This document shows positions 28,280 through 39,974 of a stretch of DNA of 64,000 bases, in pieces. The position numbers and the translations under genes were made by a program. A model generated the notes under the pieces. That model was not told the origin of the DNA, ran no database searches, and saw only the letters and a program-made list of their open reading frames with translations. Location of the stretch: the NCBI RefSeq assembly GCF_029522115.1, contig NZ_JAKWFK010000001.1, forward strand, positions 558,001 through 622,000, read 5' to 3'. This stretch comes from Trinickia sp. Y13. Lineage in GTDB: Bacteria > Pseudomonadota > Gammaproteobacteria > Burkholderiales > Burkholderiaceae. Each line of letters starts with the position of its first letter. The first letter of the stretch is position 1.

Positions 28280-29626
28280 GTGAACGAATACAACGAGCGG
28301 AGTTTCTGGCTGCGTGCGCGCGCCATTCTTTCGATCAGCGACCCTCGTTGGGGGCGCAGCGACGGCAACGGTAATCGGCAACGTCCGAACGAACCGAAGC
28401 GCGGGCCCGGCGACGACAATGGCCCGCCCGATCTCGACGAAATGTGGCGTGACTTCAATCGCCGCCTGTCACGCTTGTTCGGCGGCAAAGGGCAGGGTTC
28501 CGGTCCCGGCGATCGCCGCCCGGACAACGGGCGCGCGGCGCGTATCGGCGTTGGCATCGTCATCGGCGTTCTCGTGGCTATCTACATCGGCAGCGGGGTG
28601 TTCGTCGTCCAGGACGGCCATACGGGCGTCGTGCTGCAATTCGGCAAATATCGCTCAACGGCGGAGCCCGGCGTGCATTTGCGGCTGCCTTATCCGTTCG
28701 AAACCCACGAGATCGTCAACGTCGCGCAAGTGCGGTCGGTCGAAATCGGGCGCGGCAATCCGATGAGCGACTCCAGCATGAGGGATGCGTCCGTCATGAC
28801 GCGCGACGGCGATATCCTCGACGTACGCGTGGCGGTCCAGTACCAGGTGAAATCGGCTACCGATTATCTATTTCGCGCCGCCGATCCCGATCTGAGCGTC
28901 ACGCAGGCGGCGCAATCGGCCGTGCGAGAGATCGTCGGCGCGCGCAGCACCGCGAGTCTGCTCGACGGCAATCGCGATGCGATTCGCGAGCCGCTTGCGC
29001 AAGCGATTCAAAGCGCGCTCGACAGGTATCGCACGGGTCTTGCCGTGGCGGGGGTGACGATTCAATCCATCGAGCCGCCCGCAGCGGTGCAGAGCGCGTA
29101 CGCCGATGCCGTGCGGGCAGAGCAGGAGCGCTCGCGCGCGAAAAGCGAGGCACAGGCGTACGCCGGCCAGATTTTGCCCGGGGCGAAGGCACAAGCGCAG
29201 CGCACGATCGACGATGCGAAGGCGTATTCGGAGCGCGTCGTCGCGCAGGCGCAGGGCGATGCGGAACGCTTCAAAGAGGTCTACGCCCAATACGCGAAAG
29301 CGCCCGCGCTCGTGCGCGAGCGGATGTATCTGGACACCATGCGCGAGATCTACTCGAACACCACCAAGGTGTTCGTCGGCGGCAAGGGTGCCAATAACAC
29401 ACTGAATTTGTCGCTGGACAAGCTCCTCGAGTCGAACCGGCGCGCAGCGCCCGAGCCGACCGCACCGGCCCCTGCCTCGGCCGCGAATGCCGCGCCGGCG
29501 GCGTCGCCGCAGCCGCCGGCAGCCGCTCCGAGCGCGGCCAGTCAGGCCGCGGCGGCTAGCGAAGCAGTGCGTTCCCGCGATGCGCTACGTAGCCGCTCGC
29601 GCGAAGACGATCTACAGCAGCAATAG
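28280..29626 (+). CDS. hflK: FtsH protease modulator HflK
   Basis: A 448-residue SPFH/prohibitin-family membrane protein that with HflC encloses FtsH and restrains its proteolysis. A Gly/Asn-rich cytoplasmic N-terminus ends in DEMWRDFNRRLSRLFGG, then one transmembrane segment (IGVGIVIGVLVAIYIGSGVF) near residue 95 and the prohibitin domain (VQDGHTGVVLQFGKY). The C-terminus is an Ala/Pro-rich tail. GTG at 28280 (VNEYNERSFW) is chosen; a start 54 bp upstream would overlap hflX and add 18 unrelated residues. Confidence 0.94.
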   Translation: MNEYNERSFWLRARAILSISDPRWGRSDGNGNRQRPNEPKRGPGDDNGPPDLDEMWRDFNRRLSRLFGGKGQGSGPGDRRPDNGRAARIGVGIVIGVLVAIYIGSGVFVVQDGHTGVVLQFGKYRSTAEPGVHLRLPYPFETHEIVNVAQVRSVEIGRGNPMSDSSMRDASVMTRDGDILDVRVAVQYQVKSATDYLFRAADPDLSVTQAAQSAVREIVGARSTASLLDGNRDAIREPLAQAIQSALDRYRTGLAVAGVTIQSIEPPAAVQSAYADAVRAEQERSRAKSEAQAYAGQILPGAKAQAQRTIDDAKAYSERVVAQAQGDAERFKEVYAQYAKAPALVRERMYLDTMREIYSNTTKVFVGGKGANNTLNLSLDKLLESNRRAAPEPTAPAPASAANAAPAASPQPPAAAPSAASQAAAASEAVRSRDALRSRSREDDLQQQ

Positions 29627-29638
29627 GGAGCGCTCCAT

Positions 29639-30547
29639 ATGAATCGCATTATTGCGCTCGTCATCGTAGTCGTGGCCGTGCTGTTCCTCGGCTCGTCGAC
29701 GTTGCTCGTGGTGGACCAGCGGCACGTCGCCGTGGTCTATTCGCGCGGCGGCAAGAACCCGGCTATCGTCGGCCCCGGCTTGCACGTGAAGCTGCCTGCG
29801 CCGCTCCAAGCGGCAATGGTGGTCGATACGCGCGTGCGCACGCTCGTGCCGACCGACCCCGACCGTTACGTTACGTCAGACAAAAGCGACCTGCTCGTCC
29901 TGCCCGCGCTCAAGTACCGCGTGACCGACCCCCTTAAGCTCTTCAACGAGACCGACGGCGACCAGCAAAGCGCGAACGAGCGTCTGGCCGCGCAATTGCG
30001 AGCCGCGTTGGGCGCAGCGCTCGGCAAGCGTTCGCTTAGCGACGTGATCGCGAACCAAGGGCAAGTCGTGCAAGAAGCGCAAGCGGCGGCGGTCGGCGCC
30101 GCTGGCGCGCTCGGGATCGAGATCGTCGATCTGCAACTCTTGCGCATCGACTTGCCGCAAGCGAGCGCGGACGCGGTTTATAAGCGCATGGCGGCCGCGA
30201 GGGAGCAGGTGGCAAGCGACGTGCGCGCCCAGAGTGCGGCGCAGGCGGCGGAAATCAAGGCGGACGCGGAGCGCCAGCGCCAAGCCGTGCTGGCCGATGC
30301 CAACGCGGCCGCGCAGGCGATCAAGGGCGAAGGCGACGCCAAAGCGGCCGGCATTGCAGCCGACGCATTCGGCCGCGATCCGGGCTTCTATCAGTTCTAC
30401 GAAAGCCTGCAGGCCTATCGAAGCGTGTTCAAGGCGGGCGACGTGATCGTCGTCGATCCCGACAGCGAATTTTTCCGCTTCATGCGTCACCCCGACGGGA
30501 ACGCCGTCTCACCCAATCCGGCCGCCTCGGCGTCACGCAAACACTGA
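29639..30547 (+). CDS. hflC: FtsH protease modulator HflC
   Basis: A 302-residue partner of HflK with an N-terminal transmembrane segment (IIALVIVVVAVLFLGSSTLL) and a prohibitin domain (VVDQRHVAVVYSRGGKN), followed by a coiled-coil region rich in Ala/Gln (QAAEIKADAERQRQAVL). It starts 12 bp after hflK, so the two are translated together. Acts in the inner membrane with the catalytic mass on the periplasmic side. Confidence 0.96.
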   Translation: MNRIIALVIVVVAVLFLGSSTLLVVDQRHVAVVYSRGGKNPAIVGPGLHVKLPAPLQAAMVVDTRVRTLVPTDPDRYVTSDKSDLLVLPALKYRVTDPLKLFNETDGDQQSANERLAAQLRAALGAALGKRSLSDVIANQGQVVQEAQAAAVGAAGALGIEIVDLQLLRIDLPQASADAVYKRMAAAREQVASDVRAQSAAQAAEIKADAERQRQAVLADANAAAQAIKGEGDAKAAGIAADAFGRDPGFYQFYESLQAYRSVFKAGDVIVVDPDSEFFRFMRHPDGNAVSPNPAASASRKH

Positions 30548-30553
30548 TTCAGG

Positions 30554-30579
30554 GGCGCCGCCGTTGGATCGGCGGCGCC
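30554..30579 (+). other. perfect 10-bp stem hairpin between hflC and the DUF2065 gene
   Basis: GGCGCCGCCG and CGGCGGCGCC flank TTGGAT. No U-tract follows and the next ATG is 10 nt away, so it could mask or stage translation of the small downstream gene or mark an mRNA processing point. Confidence 0.65.
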
Positions 30580-30588
30580 GTCATCCCC

Positions 30589-30780
30589 ATGGACATGGCC
30601 GGTTCGTTACTGCTCGCGATCGCACTGATGCTCATCATCGAGGGCATGTTCCCGTTCGTCTTTCCGAAAGCGTGGCGCGACACGTTTCGTAGAATAGCGG
30701 AACGGCCGGCGCATCATATCCGCATCGGTGGCCTGATCGTCATGGCGCTTGGCTTGTTGTTGCTCGTCGCCGCCACCTGA
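30589..30780 (+). CDS. DUF2065 (YjeT-like) small membrane protein
   Basis: A 63-residue protein with two hydrophobic segments (LLLAIALMLIIEGMFPFVF and IGGLIVMALGLLLLVAA) joined by a basic loop (PKAWRDTFRRIAERP), the pattern of YjeT/DUF2065. Function unknown. It sits between hflC and hisZ/purA as in many proteobacteria, and a GC hairpin lies just before its start codon. Confidence 0.88.
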   Translation: MDMAGSLLLAIALMLIIEGMFPFVFPKAWRDTFRRIAERPAHHIRIGGLIVMALGLLLLVAAT

Positions 30781-30876
30781 ACGCTACGATGACGATCGCC
30801 CTTGGCGCTTCGCGCTTTGCTTGACCCGCTTTCGGCTGCGCGTTGTGCGGCCCATTAACGTTGTAGGACAGAACCG

Positions 30877-32043
30877 ATGTCGACCTGGCTGCTTCCCGAA
30901 AATATCGCCGACGTGCTGCCCTCCGAGGCGCGCAAAATCGAAGAACTGCGGCGCGCGCTGCTCGATCGTTTTCGCACGTACGGGTATGAGATGGTGATGC
31001 CGCCGCTGCTCGAGTATCTCGAATCGTTGCTGACCGGCGGCGGCACCGACTTGAACTTGCGCACCTTCAAGCTCGTCGATCAATTGTCGGGACGAACGCT
31101 AGGGCTGCGCGCCGATACCACGCCGCAAGTGGCGCGCATCGACGCGCACTTGCTCAACCGCCAAGGCGTGACGCGGCTGTGCTATGCCGGTAGCGTGTTG
31201 CACACGAGGCCGCGCGGGTTGCACGCGACGCGCGAGCAAATTCAGATCGGCGCCGAAATATACGGTCACGCGGGCCTCGAAGCCGATCTCGAAGTTCAGC
31301 AACTGATGTTGGACGTGCTGCGCTTGGCCGGGATTGCCGATGTCCGGCTCGATTTGTGTCATGCGGGCGTGCTGCTCGAATTGTTCGAGCGCGACCCGCT
31401 TGCCGCCGAGCGCGGCGAAACGCTTTACGAGGCGCTCGCGGGCAAGGATGTACCGCGTATCGCGGAGCTCACGCAAGACTTGAATCCGACGGTACGCGAC
31501 GCGCTGCGCGCGCTGCCATCGCTGTATGGCGACGCTTCGGTGCTCGAACTCGCGCGCCGACAGTTGCCGCAATGGCCGGCCATCACGCGCGCGCTCGACG
31601 ATTTGACGTTCCTCGCGACGCACGTCGAAGGGGCGCAGGCGGCGATCGACCTGGCCGACCTTCGGGGCTACGCCTATCACAGCGGCGTGATGTTCTCTGC
31701 ATACGTCGATGGCGTGCCGAACGCGCTCGCGCGCGGGGGGCGTTACGATCACGTCGGTCAAGCCTACGGGCGCGCGCGGCCGGCCACGGGCTTCTCGCTC
31801 GACTTGCGCGAGATCGCGCGAATCTCGCCGATCGAGGCCCGCAGCAGTGCGATCCTCGCGCCGTGGAAGCACGACGATGTGTTGCGCGAGCGCGTCGCCG
31901 CGCTGCGCGATGCCGGCGAAGTCGTGATCCAAGCGTTGCCGGGGCACGATCACGCACTCGACGAGTTCGCCTTCGACCGCGTGCTCGTCGAGCGCGAAGG
32001 CGCTTGGCTGGTCGAGGCGCGCCCGTTGCAAGCGGGCGGTTGA
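30877..32043 (+). CDS. hisZ: ATP phosphoribosyltransferase regulatory subunit HisZ
   Basis: A 388-residue paralogue of histidyl-tRNA synthetase that regulates the short form of HisG in the first step of histidine synthesis. Class II motifs remain in altered form ([53 protein letters not shown]), and the C-terminal anticodon-binding domain of HisS is absent. An AGGA ribosome binding site precedes the ATG. No hisG lies nearby; it is the upstream neighbour of purA as in other betaproteobacteria. Confidence 0.95.
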   Translation: MSTWLLPENIADVLPSEARKIEELRRALLDRFRTYGYEMVMPPLLEYLESLLTGGGTDLNLRTFKLVDQLSGRTLGLRADTTPQVARIDAHLLNRQGVTRLCYAGSVLHTRPRGLHATREQIQIGAEIYGHAGLEADLEVQQLMLDVLRLAGIADVRLDLCHAGVLLELFERDPLAAERGETLYEALAGKDVPRIAELTQDLNPTVRDALRALPSLYGDASVLELARRQLPQWPAITRALDDLTFLATHVEGAQAAIDLADLRGYAYHSGVMFSAYVDGVPNALARGGRYDHVGQAYGRARPATGFSLDLREIARISPIEARSSAILAPWKHDDVLRERVAALRDAGEVVIQALPGHDHALDEFAFDRVLVEREGAWLVEARPLQAGG

Positions 32044-32136
32044 TCCAGGCGATCGAAGCATGCCCGGGCAGGGCGTGCGAATGGTCCATGCTGTTGAAGC
32101 GAAACGGAAAAATTCGGACGCTTCGGCGAACATGGG

Positions 32137-32142
32137 TAGAAT
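32137..32142 (+). promoter_or_regulatory. candidate -10 box of purA
   Basis: TAGAAT lies 27 nt before the purA ATG, after the hisZ stop. TTCGGA about 18 bp upstream may be a weak -35. It would allow purA to be expressed apart from hisZ. Confidence 0.4.
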
Positions 32143-32160
32143 ACGTTTTTAACCAGCTAA

Positions 32161-33516
<1,356 letters not shown>

Positions 33517-33519
33517 AGG

Positions 33520-34092
33520 ATGACGCAGAACATGACGATGATCGCCATGACCGATCCGCGCAACGACGACAAGAATCTCTGGGTGAGCTGGGACGAATAC
33601 CACCGGCTCATCGAGTTGCTTGCGCTCACGGTGCATGAATCGGGCTGGAAGTTCGACCAAATCCTTTGCTTGGCGCGAGGCGGTTTGCGCGTTGGCGATC
33701 AGCTTTCGCGCATTTACGACTTGCCGCTTGCGATCCTCGCGACGAGTTCGTATCGCGAGGCGGCCGGGACGCAACAGGGCGAACTCGATATCGCGCAATA
33801 CATCACGATGACGCGTGGCGATCTATCGGGCAACGTGCTGCTCGTCGACGATCTCGTCGATTCGGGCGTCACGCTGGCGCGGGTTCAGCAGCACTTGAAA
33901 GAGCGCTATCCGGCCGTCGCCGCGGTGCGCTCCGCCGTGCTTTGGTACAAGGGCTGTTCCAAGGTCAAGCCCGACTATTTCGTCCAATCTTTGCCCACGA
34001 ACCCTTGGATTCACCAGCCGTTCGAGGAGTGGGACACCGTCCGGCCGCACAATTTGGGCGCGTGGATCAAACGTGGCGTCGCCCAGGATTGA
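33520..34092 (+). CDS. phosphoribosyltransferase (probable purine salvage)
   Basis: A 190-residue type I phosphoribosyltransferase. The PRPP-binding motif VLLVDDLVDSGVTL lies near residue 107, and LCLARGGLRVGDQLSRI is the preceding loop that binds pyrophosphate. The family resembles xanthine/hypoxanthine phosphoribosyltransferases. ATG at 33520 lies 3 bp past the purA stop; internal ATGs at 33532 and 33547 are also possible. Operon partner of purA. The exact base used is not clear from sequence. Confidence 0.88.
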   Translation: MTQNMTMIAMTDPRNDDKNLWVSWDEYHRLIELLALTVHESGWKFDQILCLARGGLRVGDQLSRIYDLPLAILATSSYREAAGTQQGELDIAQYITMTRGDLSGNVLLVDDLVDSGVTLARVQQHLKERYPAVAAVRSAVLWYKGCSKVKPDYFVQSLPTNPWIHQPFEEWDTVRPHNLGAWIKRGVAQD

Positions 34093-34149
34093 CCTGCGGC
34101 ACGCAAGTTGCGTTTATTTGGGTGTTGCCACTACGAGCGCATCGACGAT

Positions 34150-34180
34150 AGAGCGGAGTCGGTCGACCCCGCTCTTTTTA
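34150..34180 (+). terminator. intrinsic terminator after the purA operon
   Basis: AGAGCGG and CCGCTCT form the stem around a 12-base loop, followed by TTTTTA. Confidence 0.85.
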
Positions 34181-34205
34181 TGTGTATCCGCCCTCGATGC
34201 ACCGC

Positions 34206-34211
34206 TAGAAT
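34206..34211 (+). promoter_or_regulatory. candidate -10 box of kup
   Basis: TAGAAT lies 42 nt before the kup ATG and just after the preceding terminator. No clear -35 is seen. Confidence 0.4.
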
Positions 34212-34253
34212 AGCGCTCGGTGCCGGCTGATCCGGTACGAATCGCTTGCGTTT

Positions 34254-36146
34254 ATGACACAAAACAACCACGACAACCTTCGTCAGCACTCCTTGCCGGC
34301 GCTTGCCCTGGCGGCCATTGGCGTCGTATTCGGTGACATCGGCACGAGCCCGCTGTATGCGCTCAAGGAAGCGTTCAGTCCCGCGCACGGGATTGCGCTG
34401 ACCGATCATTCGATTCTCGGCGTGATCTCGCTGCTGTTCTGGGCGATCGTCGTCGTTGTGTCGATCAAGTATGTGCTGTTCGTGATGCGCGCCGACAACA
34501 ACGGCGAGGGCGGCGTGCTCGCCTTGATGGCGCTGTCGTTGCGGCCGTTTTCCTCGAAGTCGCGCGTGACGGGCGTGTTGATGATGCTCGGCATCTTTGG
34601 CGCATGCATGTTCTATGGCGACGCCGTGATCACGCCCGCCATCTCGGTGATTTCCGCGGTCGAAGGCCTCGAGATCGCCACGCCGCATCTGTCTCATCTC
34701 GTTTTGCCCATCACGATGGTGATTCTCGTTGCGCTGTTTTGGATTCAGCGGCACGGCACCTCGCTCGTCGGGAAACTATTCGGCCCCATCATGCTCGTGT
34801 GGTTCGCCACGCTCGCATTGCTCGGGGTCAACCATATTGCCCGCGCGCCGCAGGTCATCGCGGCGCTCAATCCGTATTACGCGTTGTCGTTCATGCATGC
34901 GCACATGCTGCAGGCGTATGTGGTGCTCGGTTCCGTATTCCTCGTGCTGACGGGCGCCGAAGCGCTCTATGCCGATATGGGCCACTTTGGCGCACGCCCG
35001 ATTCGCCTCGCATGGTATTTGCTGGTCATGCCGGCGCTGGTGCTCAACTACTTCGGTCAAGGTGCATTGCTGATGCAAGACCCGAAGGCGATCGCGAACC
35101 CGTTTTTCTTGATGGCGCCACAGTGGGCGCTCCTGCCGTTGGTCGTTTTGTCCACGGTCGCGACGGTGATCGCGTCTCAGGCGGTGATTTCCGGCGCGTA
35201 TTCGCTGACGAGCCAAGCGATTCAGCTCGGCTACGTGCCGCGCATGAAGGTGCTTCACACATCGGAACTGGCGATTGGCCAAATCTATGTGCCTGTCGTG
35301 AACTGGTTGTTGTTGTTCATCATTCTGTGCGTCGTGGTCGGCTTCAAGAGTTCGGATAGCTTGGCCGCCGCATACGGCATCGCCGTCACCACCACGATGG
35401 TGATCACGACGGTGCTTGCCTGCGTCGTCATGGTCAAGGTTTGGAATTGGAACAAGGCGCTGGTCGCGATCATCATCGCGGCGTTCACGGCGGTGGACCT
35501 CGCGTTTTTCGGGGCGAACCTGCTCAAGGTGGCCGAGGGCGGTTGGCTGCCGCTCGGCATTGGCGCCATGCTCTTTTTCTTGCTGATGACGTGGTACAAG
35601 GGGCGCATGCTCGTGAAGGAGCGCACCGCGGCCGATGGTATCCCGCTGGCCCCGTTCGTCCAGGGGTTGCTCGCGCATCCGCCTCATCGCGTGTCCGGCA
35701 CGGCCATCTATCTGACCGGCAGCGATTCGCTCGTACCCGTCAGCTTGCTGCACAACCTCAAACACAACAAGGTGTTGCACGAGCGGACCATCTTTTTGAC
35801 GTTCCTGACCCGCGATATCCCCTACGTCAAAGAGAACGATCGCATCACGCTCAAAGACGTCGGCGGCGGTTTGTATCTCGTCAGGGCCGCTTACGGTTTC
35901 AACGAAACGCCCGACGTCAAGGCGGTGCTCTTCGAACTCGAACGCGGCTATGGTATGCAATTCGAGCTCATGGATACGTCGTTCTTCCTCGCCCGCGAGA
36001 CGGTCGTGCCGACACAACTGCCGGGCATGTCCATCTTGCGGGAGCGCGTGTTCGCGTGGATGCATCAAAACGCGGCGAAGCCTACGGATTTCTTCCGCAT
36101 TCCCGCGAATCGGGTCGTAGAACTCGGCACGAAGATCGAAATTTGA
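34254..36146 (+). CDS. kup: low-affinity potassium transporter Kup
   Basis: A 630-residue KUP/HAK family potassium-proton symporter of the inner membrane. The N-terminal signature [20 protein letters not shown] is followed by about twelve hydrophobic segments up to residue 430 (for example [43 protein letters not shown]), then a soluble C-terminal domain ([22 protein letters not shown]). It has its own terminators before and after, so it is probably transcribed alone. Confidence 0.97.
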   Translation: MTQNNHDNLRQHSLPALALAAIGVVFGDIGTSPLYALKEAFSPAHGIALTDHSILGVISLLFWAIVVVVSIKYVLFVMRADNNGEGGVLALMALSLRPFSSKSRVTGVLMMLGIFGACMFYGDAVITPAISVISAVEGLEIATPHLSHLVLPITMVILVALFWIQRHGTSLVGKLFGPIMLVWFATLALLGVNHIARAPQVIAALNPYYALSFMHAHMLQAYVVLGSVFLVLTGAEALYADMGHFGARPIRLAWYLLVMPALVLNYFGQGALLMQDPKAIANPFFLMAPQWALLPLVVLSTVATVIASQAVISGAYSLTSQAIQLGYVPRMKVLHTSELAIGQIYVPVVNWLLLFIILCVVVGFKSSDSLAAAYGIAVTTTMVITTVLACVVMVKVWNWNKALVAIIIAAFTAVDLAFFGANLLKVAEGGWLPLGIGAMLFFLLMTWYKGRMLVKERTAADGIPLAPFVQGLLAHPPHRVSGTAIYLTGSDSLVPVSLLHNLKHNKVLHERTIFLTFLTRDIPYVKENDRITLKDVGGGLYLVRAAYGFNETPDVKAVLFELERGYGMQFELMDTSFFLARETVVPTQLPGMSILRERVFAWMHQNAAKPTDFFRIPANRVVELGTKIEI

Positions 36147-36196
36147 TCGTCGTGGGAATCGTATCGGGCGGTGCAGCCGGATAGAGTTGAAAAAAT

Positions 36197-36243
36197 AAAA
36201 GCCCGCGTCTGTGCGCGATTCGTTCACAGGCGCGGGCTTTTTT
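36197..36243. terminator. bidirectional terminator between kup and tex
   Basis: AAAAGCCCGCG pairs with CGCGGGCTTTT, with an inner CTGTG/CACAG stem. T-runs follow the stem on both strands, so it can stop transcription of both convergent genes. Confidence 0.93.
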
Positions 36244-36334
36244 GCGGCTTCGATTTCAACCGTTGACGACGCTTGCTCGGGTAGCCGCCGCGGTACGACG
36301 GCGGCTACCCCAAGCGCAGGGTGCGCCGAACCGC

Positions 36335-38665
36335 TCAGCGCTGCTTGAGCTTGGCGAAGGCGGCGGCCATTGCGCCGCCCGGCTCCGGCTCGCGCGCGCG
36401 TTGCGGGCCGCGGCCGGGGCCATTCGGGCGGCTTGCGCCGCGCTCATCGCGCGGGCCGCTGCGCGATGCCGGTGCCGCGTCGTCGTCCAGACGCATCGTC
36501 AGCGCAATGCGCTGGCGCTTCACGTCGACATCCAGCACTTTGACCTTCACGACTTGGCCCGCCTTCACGACTTCATGCGGATCCTTGATGAACTTCGTCG
36601 ATAACGCTGAGACGTGCACGAGCCCGTCTTGATGCACGCCGATATCGACGAACGCACCGAACGCTGCGACGTTGGTGACGACGCCTTCCAGCACCATTGC
36701 CGGCGCGAGGTCCGAAATTTTCTCGACGCCTTCGCGGAACGTCGCCGTCTTGAATTCCGGACGAGGATCGCGGCCGGGCTTTTCCAATTCAGCAAGGATG
36801 TCACGGACCGTTGGCAGACCGAAGCGATCGTCGACGAACTCGGTGGGCGACAAACCCGCGAGCGCTTCGCGCTTGCCGAGCACATCGCCGATCTGCTTGC
36901 GGATCTTCGCCAGCATGCGCTCGACCACGGGGTAGGCTTCCGGGTGCACCGACGACCGGTCGAGCGGGTTCTCTCCACCGTTGATGCGTAGGAAGCCGGC
37001 GGCTTGCTCGAAGGTCTTGTCGCCCAGGCGCGGGACTTTGCGCAGATGCTCGCGCGAGGGGAACGGCCCGTTGGCGTCGCGATATTCCACGATGTTGCGT
37101 GCGAGCGTGCTGTTCAACCCCGATACGCGAGCGAGCAGCGCGACCGACGCCGTATTGGCATCCACGCCCACCGCGTTCACGCAGTCTTCCACCACGGCGT
37201 CGAGCGAACGCGCGAGTTCGCGCTGATTGACGTCGTGCTGATACTGGCCGACTCCGATTGCCTTGGGCTCGATTTTGACGAGCTCGGCCAGCGGGTCTTG
37301 CAGTCGGCGCGCGATCGAAACGGCGCCGCGCAACGAAACATCGAGGTCGGGGAATTCTTTCGCAGCGAGTTCCGATGCCGAATAAACCGACGCGCCGGCT
37401 TCGGAGACGACGATCTTTTGCAACTTGAGTTCCGGATGCCGCGCGATCAGCTCGCTCGCCAGCTTGTCCGTTTCGCGCGAGGCGGTGCCGTTGCCGATGC
37501 TGATCAGTTCCGCCTGCGTTTGCGCCGCCAGCCGCGCGAGTTTCGCGATGGAGCCATCCCAGTCCCGGCGCGGCTCGTGCGGGTAGATCGTATCGGTGGC
37601 GAGTACCTTGCCCGTGCGATCGACCACCGCCACTTTGACGCCCGTGCGCAAGCCCGGATCGAGGCCGATGACAGCCTTGGGACCCGCCGGCGCGGCGAGC
37701 AGCAAATCCTTCAGGTTGCGGGCGAAGACTCGGATCGCCTCATGCTCGGCCGTCTCGCGCAGCTGCGTGAGCAATTCGTTTTCGAGATGAGGCTGCACCT
37801 TGACGCGCCAGCACCAGCGGCAGACATCGGAGAGCCATTTGTCGGCCGGACGATTTTGATTCGAGATGCCGGCATGGCGCGCGATCATCGCTTCGCACGG
37901 ATGCGGCACTTGTGCGTCGAGCTCTTCTCCGAGGCCGAGCTTGATCATCAGCACGCCGGCATTGCGACCGCGGAAGAGGGCCAGTGCGCGGTGCGAAGGC
38001 ACGGTCTTCAAGGTCTCCGCGTAATCGTAGTAGTCGCGGAATTTCTCGCCTTCCTCGTTCTCCTTGCCCTCGACGACCGACGACGAAACGACGCCGCGCT
38101 CGGTCAGGTAGTCGCGCAATTTGCCGAGCAGTTCCGCCGTTTCGCCGAATTGCTCGGACAGGATGTCGCGCGCGCCGTCGAGCGCCGCTTTGACGTCGGC
38201 GACGCCTTTTTCGGCGTCCACATAGGCCGCCGCTTCGGTTTGAGGATCCAGGCGCGGATCGGCGAGCAGCGCTTGCGCCAGCGGTTCGAGCCCCGCCTCG
38301 CGCGCGATTTGGGCGCGAGTGCGGCGCTTGGGCTTGTAGGGCAGGTAGAGATCCTCGAGCGCTTGCTTGCTATCCGCGGTTTCGATCGCGGTGCGCAACT
38401 CGTCGGTCAGCTTGCCTTGCTCCTCGATACTCGCGAGGATCGTCGCGCGCCGCTCTTCCATTTCGCGCAGATACAGCAGGCGCTCTTCGAGATGACGCAA
38501 CTGCGTGTCGTCCAGATTGCCGGTGACTTCCTTGCGGTAGCGGGCAATGAACGGCACGGTTGCGCCTTCGTCGAGCAGTTGCACGGCCGCGGCGACCTGG
38601 CGCGGCTGTACGGTCAATTCGGTGGCGATGCGCTGTACGATCTTAAGAGCTACGGAGTCCGTCAT
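36335..38665 (-). CDS. tex: Tex-family RNA-binding transcription accessory protein
   Basis: A 776-residue protein with an N-terminal helical Tex domain, a YqgF/RNase H-like fold ([21 protein letters not shown]), a helix-hairpin-helix stretch ([20 protein letters not shown]) and a C-terminal S1 domain ([29 protein letters not shown]). Tex binds structured nucleic acid and affects toxin and virulence gene expression in Bordetella and pneumococcus. ATG at 38665 begins [14 protein letters not shown]; the open frame upstream is not family-like. It is convergent with kup and divergent from the coiled-coil gene. Confidence 0.96.
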   Translation of the reverse strand: MTDSVALKIVQRIATELTVQPRQVAAAVQLLDEGATVPFIARYRKEVTGNLDDTQLRHLEERLLYLREMEERRATILASIEEQGKLTDELRTAIETADSKQALEDLYLPYKPKRRTRAQIAREAGLEPLAQALLADPRLDPQTEAAAYVDAEKGVADVKAALDGARDILSEQFGETAELLGKLRDYLTERGVVSSSVVEGKENEEGEKFRDYYDYAETLKTVPSHRALALFRGRNAGVLMIKLGLGEELDAQVPHPCEAMIARHAGISNQNRPADKWLSDVCRWCWRVKVQPHLENELLTQLRETAEHEAIRVFARNLKDLLLAAPAGPKAVIGLDPGLRTGVKVAVVDRTGKVLATDTIYPHEPRRDWDGSIAKLARLAAQTQAELISIGNGTASRETDKLASELIARHPELKLQKIVVSEAGASVYSASELAAKEFPDLDVSLRGAVSIARRLQDPLAELVKIEPKAIGVGQYQHDVNQRELARSLDAVVEDCVNAVGVDANTASVALLARVSGLNSTLARNIVEYRDANGPFPSREHLRKVPRLGDKTFEQAAGFLRINGGENPLDRSSVHPEAYPVVERMLAKIRKQIGDVLGKREALAGLSPTEFVDDRFGLPTVRDILAELEKPGRDPRPEFKTATFREGVEKISDLAPAMVLEGVVTNVAAFGAFVDIGVHQDGLVHVSALSTKFIKDPHEVVKAGQVVKVKVLDVDVKRQRIALTMRLDDDAAPASRSGPRDERGASRPNGPGRGPQRAREPEPGGAMAAAFAKLKQR

Positions 38666-38787
38666 AGAAGATGCGTGTGCCTGCTGGGCCCCCTGCGGCG
38701 CGCACGGCGCAAGCCGGAACGCTGGCCCGGGGCCGGGTTGCTGAAGCGGCGCATTTTGCCACAAATGCTCGGGCGCCCGAGCGCGGG

Positions 38788-38796
38788 TGTTAGAAT
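38788..38796 (+). promoter_or_regulatory. extended -10 box next to the start of the coiled-coil gene
   Basis: TGTTAGAAT is an extended -10 element ending 7 nt before the ATG at 38804. No Shine-Dalgarno lies between, so the transcript may be leaderless or nearly so. Confidence 0.5.
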
Positions 38797-38803
38797 TTCG
38801 ACC

Positions 38804-39619
38804 ATGTTCCGATCCCCGCCTACGACGTTGCCAACCACCCGTTTGTCAGTCGCCCTGCGTGCCGCCGTATTGGCCGCGGCGGCATCTGCCGTGCCGTTTT
38901 GCATGTCCATGCCCGCGCGCGCGCAAGCCGTGCCGGAAGGGCAACCCGCGCCTGCACCGATCGCGAGCGATGCGGCGTCGGCGGGCGCGCCCGATTTCAG
39001 CTCGCGTCAGCAAGCGCTCGACGATCGCACGGCCGAGAACGAGTACGCGTACGGCGTTGCCGTGCATGACTGCTATAGCAAATTCTTCGTCAACGCGTGC
39101 ATCAACCGGGCGCGCGACAAGATGCGCGAGGTGCGCGCGAAGATCCGGGCCGAGCAACTGGCGCTGGACGAGGAGCGCCGTTCCGTGCATGCGCGGCAAC
39201 GCGACGAGCAAGACGCGCTGCGGCGCGAACGCGATGCCGCGCAAGCCCCGCAGCGTGCGTCGAGCGCCGCCCGCAACGAGCAAGCGTACGAGGACAAGCA
39301 GCGCCAGCATGCGCTGGACGAAGCGCGACGCAATGCCGAGGCGCCGCAACGGGCCGCCGATCAAGCGGCATACGATCGGAAGCAGGCCGATTTCCAGCGC
39401 AAGCTCGACGAGGCCCGGCGCAACGCGGCGCAGGATGCGAAGGAGCGCGCCGAACGTGCGCAGCACTTCTCGCAAAAGCAAGTCGATGCACAGCAGCACA
39501 AGGCGGATGTCGAAGCCCGTCAGAAGCAGGCTGCGCAGAAGGCACAGGAAAAGCAGGAGCAGCAGATGCAGCAGCAGGAACAGCAAAAGCGCTTGCAGCA
39601 GGAGAAAGAAAGCGACTGA
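38804..39619 (+). CDS. orphan exported coiled-coil protein
   Basis: A 271-residue protein with a signal peptide ([19 protein letters not shown], ending near ARAQA at about residue 41), a short conserved-looking region with two cysteines ([19 protein letters not shown]) and then about 170 residues of highly charged Gln/Arg/Glu/Ala helix that should form a long coiled coil. No known catalytic motif. The cysteine pair could form a disulfide in the periplasm. It is divergent from tex and upstream of the YdcH gene. Coding is supported by the signal peptide and heptad-like composition. Possibly an envelope spacer or scaffold; the function is unknown. Confidence 0.78.
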   Translation: MFRSPPTTLPTTRLSVALRAAVLAAAASAVPFCMSMPARAQAVPEGQPAPAPIASDAASAGAPDFSSRQQALDDRTAENEYAYGVAVHDCYSKFFVNACINRARDKMREVRAKIRAEQLALDEERRSVHARQRDEQDALRRERDAAQAPQRASSAARNEQAYEDKQRQHALDEARRNAEAPQRAADQAAYDRKQADFQRKLDEARRNAAQDAKERAERAQHFSQKQVDAQQHKADVEARQKQAAQKAQEKQEQQMQQQEQQKRLQQEKESD

Positions 39620-39703
39620 CGCAAGTGGGTTTTTGCTGGACGGCAACCTCAGGCGTGGCGGCTGCATGGGCGGCTTCCCGCCTACCGAACCGAGGAGGCG
39701 ACC

Positions 39704-39919
39704 ATGCGCGGCCATCAGGCGATCCAACCGGACATGCTACGCGACCGCATCTTGCAGTTGCAGTCGGAGCATAGCGAACTCGATCGCATGATCGACAAAT
39801 TGGCGGACTCGTCGGATATTACCGACCTCGAGCTGCGTCGCCTGAAAAAGCGCAAGCTCAAAGTCAAAGACGACATCTTGTTGCTGCAATTGCAGCTCGA
39901 ACCGGACAGGCACGCGTAA
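39704..39919 (+). CDS. YdcH family (DUF465) small protein
   Basis: A 71-residue basic helical protein. The pattern LQSEHSELDRMIDKL, then LRRLKKRKLKVKDDILLLQ, matches YdcH/DUF465, small coiled-coil proteins of unknown role. GAGGAG lies shortly before the ATG. It precedes the helicase gene by about 55 bp and may share its transcript. Confidence 0.87.
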   Translation: MRGHQAIQPDMLRDRILQLQSEHSELDRMIDKLADSSDITDLELRRLKKRKLKVKDDILLLQLQLEPDRHA

Positions 39920-39974
39920 GCGGCGAGCGGGCAGGCGTTTGCGCCGCGCGCTCTGCGCCGGTCATTGCAGGGAA

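Noticed and set aside
30877-32043. Second histidyl-tRNA synthetase
   Set aside because: It lacks the anticodon-binding domain and has altered class II motifs; a full hisS is at 21711-23051. It fits HisZ.
37004-38803. 600 open codons antisense to tex, in frame with the coiled-coil gene
   Set aside because: The codon pattern of a GC-rich gene leaves the opposite strand open. The translated antisense part has no family features, while tex on the other strand is complete and typical. A signal peptide starts at 38804.
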